A DNA stretch of 64,000 bases from Pomphorhynchus laevis (lineage: Eukaryota; Acanthocephala; Palaeacanthocephala; Echinorhynchida; Pomphorhynchidae). Both the position numbers and the translations under genes were made by a program. The notes beneath the pieces were generated by a model. It saw only the letters and a program-made list of their open reading frames with translations, ran no database searches and was not told the DNA's origin. Numbering within the stretch: position 1 is the stretch's first letter; each line of letters opens with the position of its first letter. Where the stretch lies: assembly GCA_012934845.2 (NCBI GenBank), contig WNNJ02002125.1:1-64000 (forward strand). The letters run 5' to 3'. This document shows, one piece after another, positions 10,843-21,449 of this stretch.

Positions 10843-13443
10843 CACCACGCGTCTCTTCGCAAAATCAATCCCCCTTTCAGTCCTTGTTCTTTTGAATTGC
10901 TCACTTGTTATTATTCTGACCAGATCACTCTAGATCTCCCCATTGCATACCGTCCTGGTTCATCAGCTCCTACAGCCTTATTTTTTACCGAACTCGCTGA
11001 CCTCCTTTCTCATTGTTCTTTGTCCTCAATCCCTTCACTCGTTCTAGGCGACTTCAATATCCGCCTAGACCGCTCCTCTTCCACGGATTCCATCCGGTTC
11101 ATAAACATTCTATCCAACTACAATTACAAACTAGTCTCCACTGCCCCCGTACATATACTTGGCGGGGCACTCGACATCATCGCTGTCCCCGATCATTTTG
11201 CTGCCTACACCTCACTGTCCATCTCTGATCCTGGTCTATCCGATCACTTTCTTATCACCCTTGATCTCAGTCACAACCATACCCCTCCTCACACACCTAC
11301 AATCCTACGTCGCCCTTGGAGAAATCTTGACCTCTCCCTTCTCCGCTCTTCCTTACTCAAATCGTCTCTATCATTACCCGCAATAACATATTCATCTCCT
11401 CACGATCTCGCCTTTATTTTCGACTCTAAACTCACATCCACTCTCGATATTCTCTTGCCCTTTAAGCTACACCCACACTGTCGCTTGCACCGTGCCCCAT
11501 GGTTTGACATCCAATGCCTACTATCAAAGCGTCGACTCCGCCATGCTTTTCGAGTCTATCACCGCTCTCTCAGACGTGATTTCCGCTCAATCACTCCGTC
11601 TTTCCGTGATTCCTATCTTGCTCTTCGCCAGTCTCATCTCAACCTACTACGTACCAAATGCAACTCCTTCTGGCAGCATAAAATCATCACTTCATTCAAC
11701 TCTAAGACTCTCTGGCATACTTTTAACTCAATCCTGGCTCGTTCCTCTACGCCTTGCAACATCAATGCTAATGATTATTCGTCATTTCTCCAGACTAAAG
11801 TATCCACGTTGCTCTCTCACACCCCGGTCTCTATCCTATCCCACTCTGCCTATTCTACTCTCATCCTTCCGGAACTCTTTCATCTTCTCCCTGTATCACC
11901 TACAGAAGTATCATCTGTCCTCATGTCCTTGCCCAACAAAACCTCACCTGCCGATCCCCTGCCTACCCACATATTAAAATATATATGCTCATCGATATCC
12001 CCATTTCTCACAACCTTGTTTAACTCGTCCATCCGCAGTCGTATATTCCCTTCACACTGGAAATCCGCAATCGTTCGTCCCCTCCTTAAGAAACAATCGC
12101 TCGACCCCTCCCTTGCTTCTAGCTATCGCCCCATTTCACTACTTCCTACTCTTTCAAAGCTCTTAGAACGCCTCATCTTTATACAAATCAACGCTTATCT
12201 CTCCTCATCCAATCTCTACCCTCCTTTCCAATGTGCTTTCCGCTCTAATCACTCGATAGAAATCGCATGCATAGAAGTGTACCACGACTTACTCATTTCT
12301 CGAGACAAGGATCTATATAGTGTTCTCATATCCCTCGACCTCTCCTCCGCATTCGACATTGTCGATCACTCCGTCCTCCTTTCACGCCTTCGTTATGATA
12401 ACTGCTTTTCTTCCTACTTATCTGTAGCATGGTTCGCCTCATATCTCTCCGACCGTTCCTTTCGCGTCTGTTCTAATTCATCATCCTCCACTTCCATCCC
12501 TATTTTTTGCGGGGTTCCACAAGGTTCAGTCCTAGGTCCTCTGCTTTTCTCTCTTTTGCTTGGCGATCTCTCTCCATTTATCAAACCTTACTCCTTTAAG
12601 GTCATGCAATACGCCGATGACATTCTAATCTATGCTCATGCACCCGCACATCGCATACACGATATCGGCATTTCTGCCTCCAACTGTCTTTCTTCTATCT
12701 ACAAACGTCTCTCCAATCTCCATCTCGTTCTAAATGCCAAAAAGCCCAAAATAATGTGGATCCTTCCCCGTAAGCCAAGCATATCTCCTCCCATTGTATC
12801 TTTTGCCTCATCGATCATCCCCATAGTCCACAATCTCACTTTCTTAGGCTTCCATTTCGATGATCACCTTTCCCTTAAACCCTTCGTCCGTGACAAGGTC
12901 CGCTCATCTAACTTAATTCTCCGCGACATCGCCGTATCCGCCCCCCTTATCGTCTTCCGTTCTTGTATGTATCTTCTTTCATCGCTTCTTTTCCCTAAAA
13001 TCGATTACTGCCTTAGCCTTTTCGCCAATTCTCCAAAATCCATCATCCTACCCCTACAACGAATAATCAACACCGCCGTTCGAGTGCTCTTTCGACTCCG
13101 TCGCTTCGACCACACATCCACATATTTTGCCCAACTCTCCTGGCCCACCATCCACATCCGCATCGAACTCCGTCTTCTTCTCGTTACTTTTCGTCTCATC
13201 GCTGTCGGCTCCCCATCGTTCATCAACCTTCCTTTCTTAGACGATACTCGCCCCACCTCGCTATCGCTTCGTTCCTGTCATACCTTCTTACTCCACGTTC
13301 CTAATTACTCCAACAACTACGGTCTCCGATCCTTCCTCGTCGCCGCCTCACTCGCCTGGAATCAACTCCCTCTCGACGTCCGCCGCGCCCCCTCCTTTAT
13401 CACATTCAAACACCTCCTCCGTTCACACCTTCTCGACACCTGA
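10843..13443 (+). CDS. L2-like LINE copy 2, ORF2 endonuclease-reverse transcriptase
   Basis: About 866 uninterrupted codons, the most intact ORF2 here. EN motifs: LGDFNIRLDR (11041), DIIAVPDHF (11173), SDHFLITLDL (11242). RT: PISLLPTLSKLLERL (12130), LDLSSAFDIVDHSVL (12337, motif A), GVPQGSVLGPLLFS (12513, motif B), QYADDILIY (12605, catalytic YADD). The C-terminal LINE domain ends RAPSFITFKHLLRSHLLDT. It is 5'-truncated: compared with copy 4 it lacks about the first 100 residues, including the first EN motifs, so it has no native start codon. It makes the cDNA nick-and-copy enzyme of an L2/CR1-group LINE. The intact frame suggests a fairly young insertion. Confidence 0.85.
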   Translation, partial: HHASLRKINPPFSPCSFELLTCYYSDQITLDLPIAYRPGSSAPTALFFTELADLLSHCSLSSIPSLVLGDFNIRLDRSSSTDSIRFINILSNYNYKLVSTAPVHILGGALDIIAVPDHFAAYTSLSISDPGLSDHFLITLDLSHNHTPPHTPTILRRPWRNLDLSLLRSSLLKSSLSLPAITYSSPHDLAFIFDSKLTSTLDILLPFKLHPHCRLHRAPWFDIQCLLSKRRLRHAFRVYHRSLRRDFRSITPSFRDSYLALRQSHLNLLRTKCNSFWQHKIITSFNSKTLWHTFNSILARSSTPCNINANDYSSFLQTKVSTLLSHTPVSILSHSAYSTLILPELFHLLPVSPTEVSSVLMSLPNKTSPADPLPTHILKYICSSISPFLTTLFNSSIRSRIFPSHWKSAIVRPLLKKQSLDPSLASSYRPISLLPTLSKLLERLIFIQINAYLSSSNLYPPFQCAFRSNHSIEIACIEVYHDLLISRDKDLYSVLISLDLSSAFDIVDHSVLLSRLRYDNCFSSYLSVAWFASYLSDRSFRVCSNSSSSTSIPIFCGVPQGSVLGPLLFSLLLGDLSPFIKPYSFKVMQYADDILIYAHAPAHRIHDIGISASNCLSSIYKRLSNLHLVLNAKKPKIMWILPRKPSISPPIVSFASSIIPIVHNLTFLGFHFDDHLSLKPFVRDKVRSSNLILRDIAVSAPLIVFRSCMYLLSSLLFPKIDYCLSLFANSPKSIILPLQRIINTAVRVLFRLRRFDHTSTYFAQLSWPTIHIRIELRLLLVTFRLIAVGSPSFINLPFLDDTRPTSLSLRSCHTFLLHVPNYSNNYGLRSFLVAASLAWNQLPLDVRRAPSFITFKHLLRSHLLDT

Positions 13444-13520
13444 TTCACAGTCTTGTTTTTTTTGTGGTCATGTAAGCGTGCGCTGGCACGCATTTGCCAC
13501 GTTAAAATAAATCCTTTTTT
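13444..13520 (+). other. L2-like LINE 3' UTR with terminal hairpin
   Basis: A short 3' UTR holding GCGTGC-gctg-GCACGC (13476-13491), then AATAAATCC and a T-run. The same hairpin ends copy 3 (24339-24354). Short 3' hairpins of this kind are used for template recognition in other LINE/SINE families; here that role is inferred. Confidence 0.65.
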
Positions 13521-13523
13521 TTA

Positions 13524-13925
13524 ATATATGAAATATATGTTTCAATATATTGATGATATATGTGTATTTAACTCTAACAATTTTTATACTAAGTAGCCTT
13601 ATTGTAAGATTTATAAGATTAAAAGAAGTGTTAGTCTTAGTAAAACTAATATTAATGATAATACTTTAGGTGGAAATAATTTACTAGCGAGATTAAATAC
13701 AATATTTCAGTATTATATCTCTTTTTGAAATCGTGGAATATGCTTCGAAACCTGATAACATATCAGTTCCTCCTAAAGACTTCTAATTTTTATTTTGATA
13801 CATCGTATATTATTCATTAGTTATTTATTATTTATTAGTTATTTATTATTTATTATTTATGTAATAATATTTTTAATTATATATAATATCAAATACGTAG
13901 ACTCAATTAGCTGATCTGATTGCTA
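13524..13925 (+). mobile_element. PLE copy 3, decayed
   Basis: Begins directly after the T-run of L2-like copy 2 with ATGAAATATATGTTTCAATA (the YIDD region). It jumps by deletions through NNFY and KTNIND codons to a decayed 3' UTR (CGAAACCTGATAACATATCA near 13746) and the terminal motif ACGTAGACTCAATTAGCTGA (13894). The pseudoknot is not intact. Confidence 0.7.
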
Positions 13926-14183
13926 GAAACCGTTGGAAGTAATTTATTAGTCAAATTCGATATACTTTCTCAAGAAATTGTAAACGGCTGCAATGTATAT
14001 TAATGAATATTTATTACCAGAAACTGTTTCTAATTACGAAACGATTATTATTAGCCAAATTATTACGGCGTCAATACACATGTATCAATGCATATTACTA
14101 GAAACCTTTCGAATAACTAAACTTACAATTTCTCAATGTTAATTGCAGAGGCAAAAAAATCGTCATTGATTGTACGAATCAGA

Positions 14184-14795
14184 TTGTGACTGCAGCTTCT
14201 AATATCATAATTCATAAAAGGTACATGGCATTAAAGAATTGATTGTGACTGCAGCTTCAAATATCATAATTGATAAAAGGTACATTGCATTAAAGAATTT
14301 AAAATCAATTTTAAACGCTGTCGTTGATATTGATGTTCTTTTAATAAAAAATACATTTGTATATAGTTCTTCGCAGTCGATTGAACCGGACATACAGACG
14401 ATTGGCAACGCGCACAGCTCGCACCCTACACATACGCTCACTGATAGAGATATTGCTGCTACGATCAAGGCATTCTCAGCAGGTTCAGCAGGAGGACTTG
14501 ATGGCCTTCGTCCTCAACATCTTAAGGATATGACGAGTCCGCTCACAGGCTCCGCTGGACAGCAGCTGATAGCTTCGCTAACAGACTTCAACGACATGTG
14601 CCTGGCTATAGAGTTCCGGCAACTGTGAGGCCAGGCTTGTACGATGCATCGTTATGTGCACTAGCAAAGACTGCAGCTTCAAATATCATAATTGATAAAA
14701 GGTACATTGCATTAAAGAATTTCATATCAATTTTAAACGCTGTAGTTCATATTGAAGTTCTTTTAATTAAAAAATACATTTGTACCCATTTAATT
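14184..14795 (+). repeat. Triplicated unit around GACTGCAGCTTCAAATATCA
   Basis: A short copy at 14184-14240 and two ~120-bp copies at 14244-14365 and 14668-14795 (through GGTACATTGCATTAAAGAAT to AAAATACATTTGTA). The last two directly flank the RT fragment at 14366-14668. Confidence 0.85.
14366..14668 (+). pseudogene. Family A RT element fragment (fingers region)
   Basis: Encodes AFSAGSAGGLDGLRPQHLKD, then, after a frame change, VPATVRPGLYDASLCALAK, the N-terminal RT fingers of the family seen at 25.1-28.0 kb (there GLDGLRPRHLKD and FLCALEKKGVGVRPI). Cut cleanly at both ends by copies of an unrelated repeat unit. Confidence 0.75.
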
Positions 14796-15130
14796 ATGCA
14801 AACTATGAGTATATTACATTTCCGAAATTGATTGTTTACAATAAATTCGAAAATTAAAACTTTAAGTTATAACGTTGGATATGCAAATATCACGAAATGT
14901 TCGATTGAAATTTGTAATTCAACATTTACAGTTTAAGACACCGTATGGTAACTTTGAAAATTAATGTAAATGACTGAAGATGTTGATAACTTTCCGAACG
15001 ACACTATTATGATAAAGTGCGAATAAATAATTATTAATAAATAATAAAAAAATTTACTATAAAAAATAATAACTATATTATTGAAAATGCATTTGTTGAA
15101 ATTCACTGTTTACAATAAATTCGAAATAAT

Positions 15131-15356
15131 TATTGGAGCTGAATCAAAGAAGAGAGGAAATTATTTTTAATATTTCGCTAACTTCTGTTAGCGAAATATC
15201 AAATAACTTCTGTTATCATCAATAACTTCTTTTAGCTATCTTCTGAAGTTATCTTCATTAATATAAATAACTTATGTTAGCATCTTCTGAATATGCTAAC
15301 AGAAGTTAGCCAAATATCAAAAATAATTTCCTCTCATCTTTGATCCAGCTCCAATA
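15131..15356. mobile_element. Foldback MITE, TIR TATTGGAGCT
   Basis: Inverted arms of about 65 bp or more: TATTGGAGCTGAATCAAAGA at the left and the reverse complement of TATTGGAGCTGGATCAAAGA at the right. The centre is built of repeated CTAACTTCTGTTAGC-type words. Partial relatives are at 918-1004 and 2233-2320. No coding capacity. The mobilising transposase is unknown. Confidence 0.7.
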
Positions 15357-15994
15357 AATTTGAAAATTACAACTTTACTTTATTACGTTGGTTACCCAAC
15401 ATTTACTCTTTAAGAACTTTAATGGTAATTTTGAAAATGAATGTAAATGACTGAAGATAATTGATAACTTGCTGAACGACATTATTAAGAAAAAGTGCGA
15501 TTAATTTTGAGCATTTGATATAACAAGATATGCATTTTATTTAAATTGCAGGGTATAAAACATTTGCGCTTAACTATAGAATTATAATTATACAATAAAT
15601 ATTTGATTAATTAATTTTTATCTTAACTTATAATGAGACGTACAAAGATTTTAATTTATTTAGATACGGCTTGGCAGATAGAAATTGTAGATCAACGAGT
15701 AGGTTGTAGTCGAGCCTTAAAATATAGATAACAAAATATTAATCTAACAGACATATGAATTGATATTGTAAAAGTATAAAGTAAATTAATTAAGATTTAA
15801 AAAATTAAATCTTAAAAAAATTAAAATTATTAATTTAAAATTCTTCAATTTATATTATATTATAAATAATTATTTATTAATAAATCATTTATTGTTTTTA
15901 TTAATAAAGTACTACTTAATATTATCTACTTAAATTAAGCAATTTAAATTTTCTTTGTAGTCATTTCCTTTATAAAACAGGCGATTTCATCCTT

Positions 15995-16330
15995 TCGTGG
16001 ATGTAAGATCCGAAGTTAAAATTAAACGTTAACATCTAAACGCCTAATTTTGAAATTTACATATTGATAGCACGAACATAATCTGGAATCAATTTTTCCA
16101 TTGAGCACGGCAATATTGAGCCGAATAATCGATGCTACAAGAGCGCTGGTAGATATTACAGAGGACCCGAAGGCTATACCGCTATATCGTTTGATTGATA
16201 CAACCCTATTCCGCCAAAATTAAAAGGAAGTTACGCTTGCTGCCACGCTTCATCAGAGAAACGAAGGTTAAGAACTTTGGACAAAATGGATTGAACCTTT
16301 AGGTCGATGGTTCGATCTGAATGTTTGAAA
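15995..16330 (-). pseudogene. Family A RT element, post-RT domain fragment 1
   Basis: Minus strand reads LKVQSILSKVLNLRFSDEAW, then QQA and, after a stop, LPFNFGGIGLYQSND, the W-x-Q-A-x-L-P...GG-(L/I)G signature downstream of the RT in family A (at 26.1 kb it reads WRQAALPVLYG). Broken by stops. A second, similar fragment lies at 16560-16850 and a third at 39985-40290. Confidence 0.6.
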
Positions 16331-16559
16331 ATTTTAACAATTTAAATTTTCTATATAGATATAATATTATTAAGATATTTATAAATTATAGTTTTCCAAA
16401 TGCACGGTGATACGTTAAATACAAGAGGGTTGTAATTCACTTATTTTAAGTAAACCCAAGGGCAAATATGATTATTGAAAATAGCATAACTTAAATGAAA
16501 ATTAAAACATTATAATTTAAATAAATAGAAGTAATGAACAGGTAATGATACGAATGAAT

Positions 16560-16850
16560 CGAAGCGCCTAATTTTGAAGTTCACATATCGAAAGCAAGAG
16601 CATAATCTGGATTCACTTCGCTAGTGAGAACGGCAAGATTAGGGCAAATAATCTATGGCAAAAGAGCGTTAGTAGACATTACAAACGACCCGAAGATTGT
16701 GCCACTATATAATTCGCTTGTTACATCCCTATTCCCCTAAATTCACGCGAAGTTACACTTGCTCCCACGCGTCATCAGAGAGCTGACGGTCAAGAACTTT
16801 GGACAAAATGGATCGAACCTTTATGTTAAAGGTTCGATCTAAAGGTTCGA
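16560..16850 (-). pseudogene. Family A RT element, post-RT domain fragment 2
   Basis: Second copy of the segment at 15995-16330, sharing AATTTTGAAGTTCACATATC-like and TTTGGACAAAATGGATCGAA words. Tandem in the same orientation about 560 bp apart, so the region was duplicated or two truncated elements landed side by side. Confidence 0.55.
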
Positions 16851-17123
16851 AAAATTAAACAATTTAAATTTACACATCAGATGTAAATTTACTCAAGACA
16901 TTATTATTCTACATCTTAAATACAAATTCAAATTTTATTTTTTTTTTCTTTTTTTGGCAATTGTAATAGTTGTTGAATCGTAATAGTTGTTGTCGAAATA
17001 TTTGTTGTTATTAGTTATCAATAATCTGTTACCATTGTATGTAACAATGCCAACTAATTTTTATAATAAAAAAGTTTTTAACTTTTATCTAACTTTTTTA
17101 ATAATCACATATTAATTGAGCAC

Positions 17124-17340
17124 AAAAACGCAACAAATACGAAGAGTGTATAAAGGAGTTGGACCACAGTAAGTTCTTTCCAGTAGTTGCAGCTGCAACT
17201 GGTGGAATCGGGCCATCAGCAGATGTCATGATCAAGGCGATTGCGCGGAAGTTATATAAAAAAGGCATCAAATACTCGGATTCGGTCTCCTGGTTGTGAA
17301 CAAAAATCACTTGCAATGGCAATTTTGATGTGCTTGTAAG
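17124..17340 (+). pseudogene. Family B RT element, extreme C-terminus
   Basis: Reads KRNKYEECIKELDHSKFF then PVVAAATGGIGPSADVMIKA and SDSVSWL before a stop. This KxYE...VEHxxFxPLVxxxTGG segment follows the nuclease-like domain in family B proteins I recall. No other part of the element is adjacent. Confidence 0.6.
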
Positions 17341-18483
17341 CTTTCCGATCCGTTAGACATTACCTATAGTGACCTCCGAGGATGTCCAGTCGTAAATGCA
17401 GATCAGGCAAAGCGCTATATTTATCGCCTCCAGAGATTTGCTTTAGAAATGAATTGTATAATCTAATGACATATCGAAGATGAACTGTTTTGTTTTTAGT
17501 GATTGTTGCTCTATAGTAGACTTGTAACATTGTGACTTTGAAAAAATTATTATATAAAAAAATCAGATTAAATTATAAATTATTAAAGATTATTACTTGA
17601 TCAGATTTAAAGTACTATAAGTTACCTGGTCTGTTTTAAACATCATTTTATGTTTTCTGTTTAGCAAATTTACTAAGAACGAAATTCTCAGTTAAATTTT
17701 ACAAATTTAAATTAATTTATAAACACGTTGACTATGCTTATAGAAAAAACTTTGAAACATACAGAAGAATAGCTGTTAGGATTTTCTTCGGCGCTAATTG
17801 GTGTGATTGCAATCCATTGAAACGAAGATCCCTTCATGAAAGATTAAATAAGCTAATCGTTTTGAACAAATTTACTTACATAAGCTGTGCATTGCATTCT
17901 AACACAAAGTCGCCAGGATTACCAGTTAATCGGCTATAAAATATGTGCAGAAAAGGGCAATATTAAAATTATAAATAATTAATGAAATTTGTAATCTATG
18001 AAAGTAAATTTAAAATAAAAATTCAACATTAATAGCAAAGGCTGTTTTAATGTAAATAAGGAATGACCCATCATAAAGGATAGGATCAATATGAAAGGTG
18101 ACAATTATCAAGGTATAATATAATATAATACAATATAATATAAAACTAAACAAAAATTCGTAATTTATTATTAAAGAATAAATTAAAATTTTAAAGTGGG
18201 AACGTTTTGTGGACGAATAGTAAATAAAATATACTCTTATTAATTTTTCTATTTATTTTATTTGAAAAATCTAAGAAATCCGTAAAATATTGAAAATTTT
18301 CAATCATTTGAAAAATTAAAAAATTTTAAATCATTTAAATCAAATTTACAATATTTATAATTTATAATACAATCGAAATAAATTTGCTTCAAAATTAGCA
18401 ATTTTGTAAATTTTAATGAATCTGTAAATATCTATTGAAAACTTGATATTTCAAAAATTACTTTCTAAGGATAACTCCATCTT
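17341..18483. other. AT-rich DNA without recognisable genes
   Basis: No supported coding region. A TATAATA-type low-complexity stretch lies at 18115-18145. Confidence 0.45.
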
Positions 18484-19440
18484 CGCTCAGGGTGTTGTTT
18501 AATTCGTTAGTGCGATTTATACTTGAGTATTGCTCTCCATCATGTTTTCCATGTACCCGAACTGAATTGAATGCCATCGATAGGGTTCTTCGTCGTATCA
18601 CGCGTCTATGTACAGACTGTAAAAAATTACCTTATCCTTGTCGACTCAAAGTGATCGGACTGCTCAATATGAGGGTAAGGCTACTGTTTCTCGACTTATT
18701 ATTATTTATTATTAGTATTACAAGTTATAGCCAAATGGCTGTTTCAACTGATCACATAGGAAAAATATAAAAAAAGAGAAGAAAAAAATAAGTAAATAGC
18801 GGTTACATAATATTGTATACATCCGGAATGCCATGATCCTTAATCCACTGACGCAGTTGAACTTTAAATTGAGAGAAGTCCTTGGTACATGCTATTTCTC
18901 CTGGCAACGTGTAACAGGCGTTAAATGCTCGACGTGAGAGTTTAGCCAAACTACATACTTTACCGTGGGGAAACTTAAATAGTTTCAATGGGTGGCCACG
19001 AAGCGTCTGTGAAAAAACTTTAACATAGCACGAGGGGAAGCCATTATCCCATTAACCATTCACAATATGCAATAAGATCTAAGTAATATAGCCTCTTACC
19101 CAAAGATGGTATCTTTAGAAATTCAAGCCGCTTACTTGGTTGCAACGTGGAAATTACTTCACAAATGTGATAGATACCTTTCAAGTGTTGTAACATGTCG
19201 TATTGATCGATCAAGCAGACATCATTCGATGACTATTTTCAAGAAGCATATATGGGAACTACCGCCGATCACACGTTTGTCAAGGCGTGTGGTTAACTTG
19301 TGGAATAGCCTTCCTGAGAATATTGTTGCTTTTAAAACGCTGACTGTATTCAAGAAGCGATTGCGGATGTTCCTGGAACAAATGGATGACATGAATATAT
19401 CCTATCCCTGATTATCTTTTTTGTTGTGAGCAGACTGAAC
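18484..19440 (+). pseudogene. CR1/Jockey-grade LINE C-terminus split by another LINE
   Basis: Part 1 (18484-18690) encodes LVRFILEYCSPSCFP and RVLRRITRLCTDC. Part 2 (19100-19411) encodes LSRRVVNLWNSLPENIVAFK and VFKKRLRMFLEQ, the usual end of such ORF2s, followed by AACAGCCATAACGGCTTTGT. Between them lies a minus-strand LINE tail (18695-19090). Frame changes are present. Role when intact: C-terminal RNA-binding/RT-associated domain. Confidence 0.7.
18695..19090 (-). pseudogene. Second LINE C-terminus, nested in the first
   Basis: Minus strand encodes AKLSRRAFNACYTLPGEI, KDFSQFKVQLRQWI and ends DHGIPDVYNIM. Downstream come GAAACAGCCATTTGGCT and a TAATAATAA tail typical of CR1/Jockey-like 3' ends. 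5'-truncated and inserted antisense into the LINE at 18484-19440. Confidence 0.7.
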
Positions 19441-19545
19441 AGCCATAACGGCTTTGTAGTGTATAATAACGTAGAGGAAATTTAACGTCGTTAAAATAAT
19501 ATTTTAATAAAGGTAACTTAACAGGCACGTTCTGAGGTAACTTAA

Positions 19546-19850
19546 CAGGCACGTAACTCCTTAAGACATGTTCTGAGGATGTCTAGGCATCGCCTTCCTA
19601 GGAGGCTGTGCGAGACCTGACTCTCTGAAAAGAGACCTCGAGGTAGGCATTAGTACCGATGGATATATCAAATCTCAAAATTAATCGAAGATCGCCCTGG
19701 GCTATTTAAAAGGGAACTTTGGTCTGTCGCCCAGGATCTCGATGTCTGGAGAAATTGATTCGTACACTGACATCAAGACCCAACAACTGGACCAGTGGTT
19801 GACAATAAAATGCTTGTGCATTATTATTTTTTATTTTTCTCTTTCAAGAT
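19546..19850 (+). pseudogene. I-like LINE 3' end
   Basis: Decayed tail of the family seen at 1662-2010 and 41256-41660: RHVLRMSRHRLPRRL, KRPRGRH, EDRPGLFKRELWS in shifting frames, then AATAAAATGC. Only the last ~300 bp of the element are present. Confidence 0.6.
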
Positions 19851-19863
19851 ATTGTTGTTGTAA

Positions 19864-20416
19864 TTGAGAATAGATCTAGTGTTAAGGAGACCGAGGCGGA
19901 AACCGTGTGTTGTGGCGAGAGAGTCTAGTGGAGAAGACACAGAGGAGAGATCGAGCGCCATCGAATTTTTGGACGGGTGTGGACAACTTGAAAATTTCCG
20001 TCTATGTTTCGGATTGAGAGTGAGGTTTCGCCGTTTTCTTCGCGATGGCGTTTTTCGATGCGGGCTGAAGAGATTTGAAAGATTTCAGAAGGGGCGCGAT
20101 CGGGGAAAATTCGAGTGGTTGAAGTTGACATGAGTTTGAATCGTTGAGAGAGGACAGAAGACGCGTGAGAGCAATGCTTGAAAACAATTTTTAGGAGACG
20201 GGGCTGGGAAGGATTAGATTAAGAAGATTTGTTTAGACGGAAAAATGCGACAGGAGAAATGTCCTTGAAAAAGGAAGGTTTATCCGCAGGGACAATAGAC
20301 GAGAGGATTGATCAGAAGGCAGAAACATCGTAGTCTAGACGTGCTTGTGGAGATAAGGAGTTAGAAAGCGTGATATTAGTGACAATGACGCATCGATCGC
20401 GAGAAGCAAAGCGCTT
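19864..20416 (-). mobile_element. L2-like LINE internal fragment, inverted
   Basis: Minus-strand copy of the ORF1 tail and ORF2 start (equivalent to about 54480-55035 of copy 4), including STTRIFPDRAPSEI and the ORF1/ORF2 overlap. It meets the plus-strand copy 3 head to head at about 20416. Because the same segment is also present in direct orientation in copy 3, this is not a simple 5' inversion. Confidence 0.85.
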
Positions 20417-21449
20417 CAGCTAGCGGCTGTCAAATCTGGACATCAGTAACACATAATTGTGCTTTGGGTCAGGAAACTTGTGGCTGCCGACCGCTCTACT
20501 GTGCGGCGAAACAAATCAACTTGTTAATAAAACGATTAGAGCAATTGGAAATGGCATCGCAGCATGATCGAATTTCTCAAATTTCTGATAAATCTACTGA
20601 GACAGTGAAGGAGCCGCAATTTGTATCGCAGCAAGATAGATTTTGTCAAGTTTATGATAAATCTACCGAGACAGTGACGGAGCAGCAAATTGTTACAACT
20701 AATGTATTTTCACTCCCCGACACCCCACGTCCCGTCTTTCCCATCTCGTCTCTCAATACCTTGCATCCATCAATCAAAATCACTTCCACCAACCTCCACT
20801 ATCCTTCCACTCATAACCTTTCCTCACATCGCTTGCCACCCTCTTTATTATCATTATCCTCTATGTCTCCCGTCATCAAACCAAATCCCTCCAAATCATC
20901 AACTGCCAGCTCTTCTATCGTGATCTCACCTACTCACGTCAGTCGTCCTCCTTTACGGAAGCGTCTTGCTTCTCGCGATCGTTGCGTCATTGTCACTAAT
21001 ATCACGCCTTCTAACTCCTTATCCCCACAAGCACGTCTAGACTACGATGTTTCTGCCTTCTGATCAATCCTCTCGTCTATTGTCCCTGCGGATAAACCTT
21101 CCTTTTTCAAGGACATTTCTCCTGTCGCATTTTTCCGCCTATACAAATCTTCTTAATCTAATCCTTCCAGCCCCCTCTCCTAAAAAATGTTTTCAAGCAT
21201 CGCTCTCACGCGTCTTCTGTCCTCTCTCAACGATTCAAACTCATGTCATCTGCAAACACTCGAATTTTCCCCAAGCGCGCCCCTTCTGAAATCGCTCAAA
21301 TCTCATCAGCCCGCATCGAAAAACGCCGTCGCGAAGAAAACGGCGAAACCTCACTCTCAATCCGAAACATAGACAAAAATTTTCAAGTTGTCCACCCCCG
21401 TCCAAAAATTTGATGGCGCTCGATCTCTCCTATGTGTCTTCTCCACTAG
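20417..21449 (+). pseudogene. L2-like LINE copy 3, ORF1 (5'-truncated, broken)
   Basis: Starts at the codons for ASGCQIWTS (codon ~33 of copy 4). GQETCGCRPLYCAAKQINLL keeps part of the zinc finger but has a short deletion next to it. Coiled-coil-like ININLLIKRLEQLE region, a duplicated DKSTETV motif, RDRCVIVTNITPSNSLSPQA RRM-like region. A stop follows SAF at 21061, as in copy 4. The tail ends at 21447-21449. Confidence 0.7.

Noticed and set aside
13005-13256. Arg-rich minus-strand open frame (and its twin at 23869-24108)
   Set aside because: Antisense shadow of the L2-like ORF2 C-terminal domain.
19864-20133. Plus-strand open frame beginning MRIDLVLRRPRRKP
   Set aside because: Antisense of the inverted L2-like LINE fragment.
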